Below, piece after piece: positions 15,082 through 18,879 of a DNA stretch of 18,879 bases. The stretch comes from an uncultured Ilumatobacter sp. (lineage in GTDB: Bacteria > Actinomycetota > Acidimicrobiia > Acidimicrobiales > Ilumatobacteraceae), in the NCBI GenBank assembly GCA_938049325.1, contig CALICC010000334.1, positions 1-18,879 on the forward strand, read 5' to 3'. How positions within the stretch are numbered: the first letter of the stretch is position 1; each line of letters starts with the position of its first letter. The notes under the pieces were generated by a model. It did no database searches, was not told where the DNA came from, and saw only the letters and a list, made by a program, of their open reading frames with translations. The position numbers were made by a program, and so were the translations under genes.

Positions 15082-15103
15082 TCTCACAGCTTCAGATTTC
15101 CTC

Positions 15104-15134
15104 TTGACCTGGAGTGCGCTCCAGGTTGTTCACT
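15104..15134 (+). promoter_or_regulatory. MerR-type promoter with perfect 20-bp operator
   Basis: TTGACC (15104-15109) is a near-consensus -35. TTCACT (15129-15134) is a plausible -10, leaving a 19-bp spacer, the over-long spacing typical of MerR-activated promoters. The operator ACCTGGAGTGCGCTCCAGGT (15107-15126) has perfect 8-bp arms around TGCG and lies in the spacer, where MerR proteins bind and untwist DNA. The ATG of the MerR gene begins 7 nt after the -10, so the transcript should be leaderless. The MerR protein very likely autoregulates here and also controls the reductase gene. Confidence 0.75.
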
Positions 15135-15140
15135 GGGTTC

Positions 15141-15524
15141 ATGACCACAACGACCGACGAAGTCAACGGCTTGTCACCGGCATCGATGGCCGCCCAGACC
15201 GGCGTCTCGATCGACACCTTGCGCTACTACGAGCGCGAGGGTTTGATCGACCCGGTCACCCGCGCATCAAACGGACATCGTCGCTACAGCAGCGACGATG
15301 TCTTGTGGGTGCAAGTGCTGCGCTGCCTACGCGACACCGGCATGACCATCGAGCAGCTGCGCCGCTACTGCGAACTCGGCCAGCAGGGTGAGAGCACCGA
15401 ATCCGAGCGGCGCGAACTCCTTGAGACGCATCGCCGCGAAGTCGAAGCGCAGATCGATGTCCGGCGCGAAGCGCTGCGCCTCATCGATCACAAACTGACC
15501 TTCTACCGAAGGGAGCAGGCATGA
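15141..15524 (+). CDS. MerR-family transcriptional regulator
   Basis: This 127-aa protein has the standard MerR layout. The winged HTH spans about 11-55 (ASMAAQTGVSIDTLRYYEREGLIDP, then NGHRRYSSDDVLW), a second helix pair runs to about 80, and the dimerisation coiled coil spans about 86-122. It lacks a C-terminal metal-binding Cys cluster. Cys62 and Cys77 are present, so thiol or aldehyde sensing is possible, as in AdhR/NmlR-type members, but this is inference. I chose the ATG at 15141 because it lies 7 nt after the -10 of its own operator-containing promoter; an upstream in-frame start at 15114 would lie inside the operator. Its stop overlaps the reductase ATG (ATGA, 15521-15524). Confidence 0.9.
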   Translation: MTTTTDEVNGLSPASMAAQTGVSIDTLRYYEREGLIDPVTRASNGHRRYSSDDVLWVQVLRCLRDTGMTIEQLRRYCELGQQGESTESERRELLETHRREVEAQIDVRREALRLIDHKLTFYRREQA

Positions 15525-16576
15525 GTTTCGGCGCAGAGACCCTCGAACCGTACGTCCAGGTCGGTCGCAGCGGGCTGGTTGTCTACCGCGTCGGGTTGGG
15601 GACGATGCAGTTCGGGTGGTCGGTCGACGAGGCTGGCTCGTTCGATGTGCTCGATGCGTATGCGGAGGCCGGCGGCAACTTCATCGACACCGCAGATTGC
15701 TACACCGAATGGTCCTCAGACATGGGTGGCCCCGTCAACGCAGGAGGCGTGTCCGAGGAGATCATCGGGAAGTGGCTCGCGAGTCGTGGCAACCGCGACG
15801 AGATGGTGATCGCCACGAAGGTCCGTGCTGCGATGGGGGTCGGATTCTCCGAAGGTCGAAACACACGGCACCAGCGCGAAGGGCTGTCGCGCGGCTGGAT
15901 CATGAGAGCGTGCGATGACAGCTTGCGTCGACTCGGCGTCGATCACATCGACTTGTACCAGGTGCACTTCATCGATCCGCTGGTGCCCATCGAAGAAACG
16001 CTCGGCGCGCTGACCGACCTGGTGCGCGCTGGCAAAGTCCGCTACATCGGCTGCTCCAACTTCTCGGCGTGGCGGCTCGTCGAAGCGTTGTGGGCGTCGG
16101 ATCGGCTCGGCCTCGAAGCGTTCGTCTCGGTACAGCCCGAGTACAACCTGCTCGACCCCGCTCGGTCCGATGTGGAGATGGAGCTCGCTCCGATGTGCTC
16201 GCACTATGGCGTCGGTATGGTCCCGTACAGCCCGCTCGGCGGTGGGCTGCTCACCGGAAAGTATCGGCGAGACGCACCGCTGCCTGCGAGCGTGCGTGCC
16301 GAGGAGAACTCCGAGGTGCGCTTCAGTGACAAGAACTGGGACATCATCGAGACGCTCGTCGCGGTTGCTGACGAGATTGGTCAGACTCCGGCACAGCTCG
16401 CCGTCAACTGGCTCCGTTCCAAGCCGTGGGTCAGCAGCCCGATCGTCGGTGCGAACACGGCCGAACAACTTCGGAACACGATCGCGGGCCTCGATGCCGC
16501 TGTGCCCACCGAGGCAATCGAGCGTCTCGACGCCGTGAGTAGCTTCCGCCGACACCGGCCTTCGCTCGAAGTGTGA
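15521..16576 (+). CDS. Aldo/keto reductase
   Basis: This 351-aa NAD(P)H-dependent oxidoreductase has a (beta/alpha)8 barrel. The catalytic tetrad is complete: Asp56 and Tyr61 (FIDTADCYTEW), Lys100 (VIATKVRAAMG) and His149 (IDLYQVHFIDP). The cofactor region near the C-terminus includes VSSPIVGANTAEQLRNTI. It resembles the YghZ/Tas-like group that reduces aldehydes and ketones, including toxic short-chain aldehydes. AAGGGAG lies about 6 nt before the ATG, which also overlaps the MerR stop by four bases. The pair therefore forms an inducible operon in which MerR probably senses a substrate of the reductase or a related electrophile. Confidence 0.93.
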   Translation: MSFGAETLEPYVQVGRSGLVVYRVGLGTMQFGWSVDEAGSFDVLDAYAEAGGNFIDTADCYTEWSSDMGGPVNAGGVSEEIIGKWLASRGNRDEMVIATKVRAAMGVGFSEGRNTRHQREGLSRGWIMRACDDSLRRLGVDHIDLYQVHFIDPLVPIEETLGALTDLVRAGKVRYIGCSNFSAWRLVEALWASDRLGLEAFVSVQPEYNLLDPARSDVEMELAPMCSHYGVGMVPYSPLGGGLLTGKYRRDAPLPASVRAEENSEVRFSDKNWDIIETLVAVADEIGQTPAQLAVNWLRSKPWVSSPIVGANTAEQLRNTIAGLDAAVPTEAIERLDAVSSFRRHRPSLEV

Positions 16577-16581
16577 CGGTT

Positions 16582-16598
16582 ACCTGACATGTTCAGGT
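16582..16598. repeat. Inverted repeat between convergent reductase and SGNH genes
   Basis: ACCTGA (16582-16587) and TCAGGT (16593-16598) are perfect inverse copies around CATGT. The hairpin fills the 16-bp gap between two convergent genes and includes the SGNH stop codon. It may act as a bidirectional transcription barrier, though no T-run follows on either strand. It also resembles a TetR-type operator with one central base missing. Confidence 0.4.
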
Positions 16599-17489
16599 CG
16601 ACGCCAGGATGGCCTCGGCAAGACGGTCCGCGATCTGTGCGCCGATGAGTGCATCGCCGACCGCGTTGGTGTGCACGCCGTCGTCGGGAAAGTGGCCCGG
16701 GTGGAAGTTGACGAAGTTTGCTTCGTCGACGTCGCCGTCGTTGTCGAGATCGGTGCCCTGGAACGACGTGAACAACATCGGTAGATCGCGTCGGGCGAGT
16801 ACGTCATTGAGGATGTTCGTGCGAGCGTTCGCATTGCACTGCACCGGTATCGGACGGTTGAAGCTCTTGAGTCGGTCGAACATCGCGTCGTTGATGCCGA
16901 ATGCGGGAACGACCACGGGCTGGATACCGATTGCCGTGAGGTAGTCGACGACTCGTTGCATTTCGTCGGCAATCACCGGTGCGAGGGCGGTTGCCTCGAC
17001 GTTCTGCACGACGTTGAGATCGATGCTCGTCGCGGGCAGCACCACGACGTCGGGGTTGTCGGCGCTCGGAGGGAAGATGGATGTGACCCAGCTGTAGAGG
17101 GCGACGCCGTTCGCACCTTCGAGCGGGTACTTCGTGGCGAGTCCGGGCCGCGACAGGTTGTCGAACCGCAACGACGGGTTGCCGGTGAAGAATCTGAGCC
17201 GATTTCGAATGAGGCTGATCAGGATCGTGTTTCGCCCGCCAGGGCCCAGCGATTCGAAGTACATCGAGTCACCCACGATCGCCACGTGGTCGATCGGGCC
17301 AACGAGTGGCGGGGGTTCATGGCGAGCGCGGGTTGCCAGCTCGTTGCCGTTGGTCGAGGCTCGTCCATCGAGCAGCGGCGCCCCGGCGCGTGCTTGCGGT
17401 CCGGCGACGAGCGCGGCGATGAGCACGACGACCGCGAGCTGCTGTCGTGAGGTACCCCCCGGACCGATCACGACCATCGAGTGTGCCAC
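16593..17489 (-). CDS. Secreted SGNH/GDSL-hydrolase-like protein with DxDxDG loop (paralogue 1)
   Basis: This protein of about 298 aa has an N-terminal signal peptide (hydrophobic core about 18-30, AxA-type end near 33-37). SGNH signs are IVGDSMYFE with nucleophile Ser75, LSRPGLAT (112-119) where block II is expected, and DDGVHTNAVGD (269-279) with the Asp270-Gly-Val-His273 dyad. Block III would normally be GxND after the third strand; here that place is occupied by PATSIDLN, while GIND lies later (198-201). An acidic loop DLDNDGDVDE (247-256) precedes the catalytic dyad and resembles a calcium-binding EF-hand or dockerin loop. The likely role is an extracellular esterase or acyltransferase; the substrate is unknown. 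The start is GTG at 17489, or ATG at 17477. It follows its paralogue after 37 bp. Confidence 0.75.
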   Translation of the reverse strand: MAHSMVVIGPGGTSRQQLAVVVLIAALVAGPQARAGAPLLDGRASTNGNELATRARHEPPPLVGPIDHVAIVGDSMYFESLGPGGRNTILISLIRNRLRFFTGNPSLRFDNLSRPGLATKYPLEGANGVALYSWVTSIFPPSADNPDVVVLPATSIDLNVVQNVEATALAPVIADEMQRVVDYLTAIGIQPVVVPAFGINDAMFDRLKSFNRPIPVQCNANARTNILNDVLARRDLPMLFTSFQGTDLDNDGDVDEANFVNFHPGHFPDDGVHTNAVGDALIGAQIADRLAEAILAST

Positions 17490-17526
17490 GTTTGTTCGAA
17501 CCCATGAAACGGCGCTCTTCTTGGAT

Positions 17527-18411
17527 TCAGCGAGTTGCGCCGATGACGTCCACCAATCGTTCGCTGATCTGCTCCGCCATCAGCTCGTGGCCGATCTCGT
17601 TCGGGTGCAGCCCATCGTCGAGGACGAGACCCGGATTGAAGTCGACGAAGAGATGTTCGTCGGGCGATCCGTCGTGGTCGCCATCAAGCCCGATGAACCG
17701 GGGGAAGAGCATCGGTAGATCACTCCGGTCGATCGCCGCGTTCAGTGCCTGCGACCGACGATGTGCGTCGCAGTTGACTTCCACGCCGAGGTCGAGGCTC
17801 TTGACGGCGTCGTACATTTCGTCGTTCACACCGAAGGTCGGAACGATCACCACCTGCATTCCACGTGCCTCGAGTTCGTCGACGATGTCGCCGAACGCTG
17901 TGACCAATCTCGGGACCAGCTCGCCGATCGGCGTCTGCGCATTGAGGTTGAGGTCGATCGAGGTCGCGGCCAGCACGACGAGGTCGGGCAGGTGGGCGCC
18001 GTCGGGAAAGATCTGGGGGAGGTAGTCGGCCACATTGATGAAGCCGAGCTCCCGGGCCCCGGTCGGAAAGGCGGTTGCGAGCCCGGGCCGCGAGAGGTTC
18101 CGTACTCGAATCGTCGGATCTCCGAGTTCGGCACGCAGAATCGACTGGACTCTGGGCACCAGACTGTTCGTCGGCCCGAAGTCGATCGTGGCATGGTCGA
18201 AGTAGAGCGAGTCGGCAACGACCACGATGTCGTCGATGGGCCCTGTCAGCGCCGGCTGAGGAAACGCGAGCCGGCGTGCCGACGCAAGCTGGTGGATCGG
18301 CGCTGACTGTTCGGGAGGTGTGGATGTGCCGTGGGCTGCGCCGATGTCGACGAGGGCGAGCGCGGCCAACGCGGTGAGTACGCTCACGAGCGACGTTCGT
18401 CGACGGCTCAC
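17527..18411 (-). CDS. Secreted SGNH/GDSL-hydrolase-like protein with DxDxDG loop (paralogue 2)
   Basis: This 294-aa protein has a twin-charged n-region (SRRRTS), a hydrophobic signal core (8-27) and then a Pro-rich mature start. It shares LSRPGLAT, ATSIDLN, P-x-FG-x-ND-x-M, DLPMLF and FV(N/D)F-x-PG with the neighbouring gene, so the two arose by tandem duplication. The serine motif is VVVADSLYFD (Ser68), with Ala replacing the usual Gly of GDS. The acid/base dyad is in DDGLHPNEIG (Asp266, His269). The acidic loop DGDHDGSPDE spans 243-252. I chose the GTG at 18411 because it opens the signal peptide; an upstream GTG at 18498 would add an arginine-rich stretch that looks non-coding. The GTG overlaps the stop of an MFS fragment as GTGA. 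Confidence 0.75.
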   Translation of the reverse strand: MSRRRTSLVSVLTALAALALVDIGAAHGTSTPPEQSAPIHQLASARRLAFPQPALTGPIDDIVVVADSLYFDHATIDFGPTNSLVPRVQSILRAELGDPTIRVRNLSRPGLATAFPTGARELGFINVADYLPQIFPDGAHLPDLVVLAATSIDLNLNAQTPIGELVPRLVTAFGDIVDELEARGMQVVIVPTFGVNDEMYDAVKSLDLGVEVNCDAHRRSQALNAAIDRSDLPMLFPRFIGLDGDHDGSPDEHLFVDFNPGLVLDDGLHPNEIGHELMAEQISERLVDVIGATR

Positions 18412-18722
18412 GCCGGGAAGTCTGGCACGCGGGCGCCGCGTCGAACTGATGCCGTCGGGCCCGTTTCGCCGACGACGACCAGAAGCCGCTCGCCCCACCG
18501 GGCGATCAGTGCACCGGCAGGAAGACCGCCGAGCGTTGCGCCGATGCCGGCGCCTGCGAGGATGATCGAGACGAGCCCCAGCGAGAACCCTGACCGCGTC
18601 AAGTACAAGGGGAGCACCGGGATCATCAACGCGATGCCGACGGTCCCGGCGATGACCGGGAAGTACACCGGAATCGCCAGCGTGCGAAGTGCCGGTCTGA
18701 TCGGCGACCGCTCGTCTGACAC
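18408..18722 (-). pseudogene. Truncated major facilitator superfamily transporter (N-terminal fragment)
   Basis: About 104 codons begin like an MFS permease: TLAIPVYFPVIAGTVGIALMIPVLPLYLTRSGFS (TM1), then VSIILAGAGIGATLGGLPAGALIARWGERLL, which is TM2 plus motif A. At the first residues of TM3 (near 18468) the similarity ends, and an arginine-rich tail of about 19 residues runs to a TGA at 18408. MFS proteins normally have about 400 residues and 12 helices, and no remaining part is found in any frame nearby, because the SGNH gene follows at once. A deletion or insertion near 18465 is likely. The start is GTG at 18722, with TACCTT 6 nt upstream. A functional two-helix protein is possible but less likely. 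Confidence 0.6.
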
Positions 18723-18728
18723 GTTTCG

Positions 18729-18734
18729 AAGGTA
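18729..18734 (-). promoter_or_regulatory. Candidate -10 box before the MFS fragment and SGNH genes
   Basis: On the minus strand TACCTT lies exactly 6 nt before the GTG at 18722, the spacing of a leaderless TANNNT promoter. If active it would transcribe the MFS fragment and both SGNH genes. No -35 is evident. Confidence 0.3.
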
Positions 18735-18845
18735 CTCGGGATGCCCCCTCGACGCCGTTGGGGAAAGTAGGCCATGATGAAGCACGGCCAACGCTGCGAT
18801 CGACCGCGACGTGTCGACGCGCAGCGCGAACAGAACGGGGAACGG

Positions 18846-18879
18846 ATGAGACAGTTGTCGGGGCTTGACGCGAGCTTCC
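18846..18879 (+). CDS. WS/DGAT (wax ester synthase / diacylglycerol acyltransferase), 5' end only
   Basis: The first 11 codons read MRQLSGLDASF before the window ends. This is the very conserved N-terminus of the bacterial WS/DGAT family, which esterifies fatty alcohols or diacylglycerol with acyl-CoA to make storage lipid in actinobacteria. GGGGA lies about 5 nt before the ATG at 18846. An in-frame ATG at 18774 exists, but the conserved N-terminus supports the later start. The catalytic HHxxxDG motif lies outside the window, so activity cannot be judged. The gene is divergent from the MFS fragment with 123 bp between starts. Confidence 0.75.
   Translation, partial: MRQLSGLDASF

Noticed and set aside
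17317..17505. Minus-strand ORF with an AAGAAGAG stretch upstream of its ATG, overlapping SGNH paralogue 1
   Set aside because: The product is Arg-rich with no domain, while the overlapping frame gives a signal peptide that continues into the SGNH protein.
18774..18845. Upstream in-frame ATG for the WS/DGAT gene
   Set aside because: The conserved family N-terminus begins at the later ATG, and the upstream codons give an Arg/Gln-rich stretch not typical of the family.
1..18879. CRISPR arrays, insertion sequences, phage genes or a toxin-antitoxin pair
   Set aside because: I found no regularly spaced repeats, no transposase or integrase frame, and no small paired frames with known toxin or antitoxin motifs.

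Overview
The window looks like chromosomal DNA of a high-GC actinobacterium. The sequence suggests a deep, non-mycobacterial lineage such as Acidimicrobiia (Ilumatobacter-like), but I cannot prove this from sequence alone. Supporting signs are strong GC bias at third codon positions, an F420-dependent FDOR-B reductase very like Mycobacterium Rv2074, a CtpE-type P-type ATPase, the first codons of a WS/DGAT wax ester synthase, and many starts that lack a Shine-Dalgarno sequence but have a TANNNT box 6-10 nt upstream, as expected for leaderless transcripts. Coding density is high, no intergenic gap exceeds about 225 nt, and I see no insertion sequence, phage gene or CRISPR array.

Left part (1-5.9 kb, mostly minus strand): an FDOR-B reductase closes the segment at a terminator-like hairpin. 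Upstream of it, in transcription order, is a four-gene set: DesK/NarL-type histidine kinase, LuxR-type response regulator, MacB/LolD-type ABC ATPase and an 852-aa FtsX-type permease. Kinase and regulator overlap by ATGA. ATPase and permease are one base apart. An 11-bp perfect inverted repeat sits between the regulator and the ATPase, and so does a possible 12-codon leader peptide that overlaps the ATPase start.

Middle (5.9-11.9 kb): a divergent 1137-aa protein joins a zinc ribbon, a class III adenylate cyclase domain, an AAA/STAND-like ATPase and a TPR-like region. Its stop overlaps the start of a small NadR/NadM-like nucleotidylyltransferase. A convergent 1-Cys peroxiredoxin follows, then a PPOX-family flavin-fold protein and a TRIC/UPF0126 channel. 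A tRNA-Arg(CCT) lies on the minus strand. Its last 19 bases are repeated in tandem just downstream, and a decayed internal copy of the same tRNA lies just upstream.

Right part (12-18.9 kb): a CtpE-like cation P-type ATPase (minus) diverges from an AIM24-family protein (plus). A MerR regulator and an aldo/keto reductase form a two-gene operon behind a MerR-type promoter with a perfect operator. On the minus strand, two tandem paralogous secreted SGNH-hydrolase-like proteins carry an acidic DxDxDG loop and an oddly placed GxND motif. They lie downstream of a truncated MFS transporter fragment. The window ends in the first 11 codons of a WS/DGAT acyltransferase on the plus strand.

The most interesting items are the SGNH pair, the cyclase-ATPase-TPR protein coupled to a nucleotidylyltransferase, the tRNA-Arg duplication scars, and the inverted repeat plus leader peptide in front of the ABC transporter.
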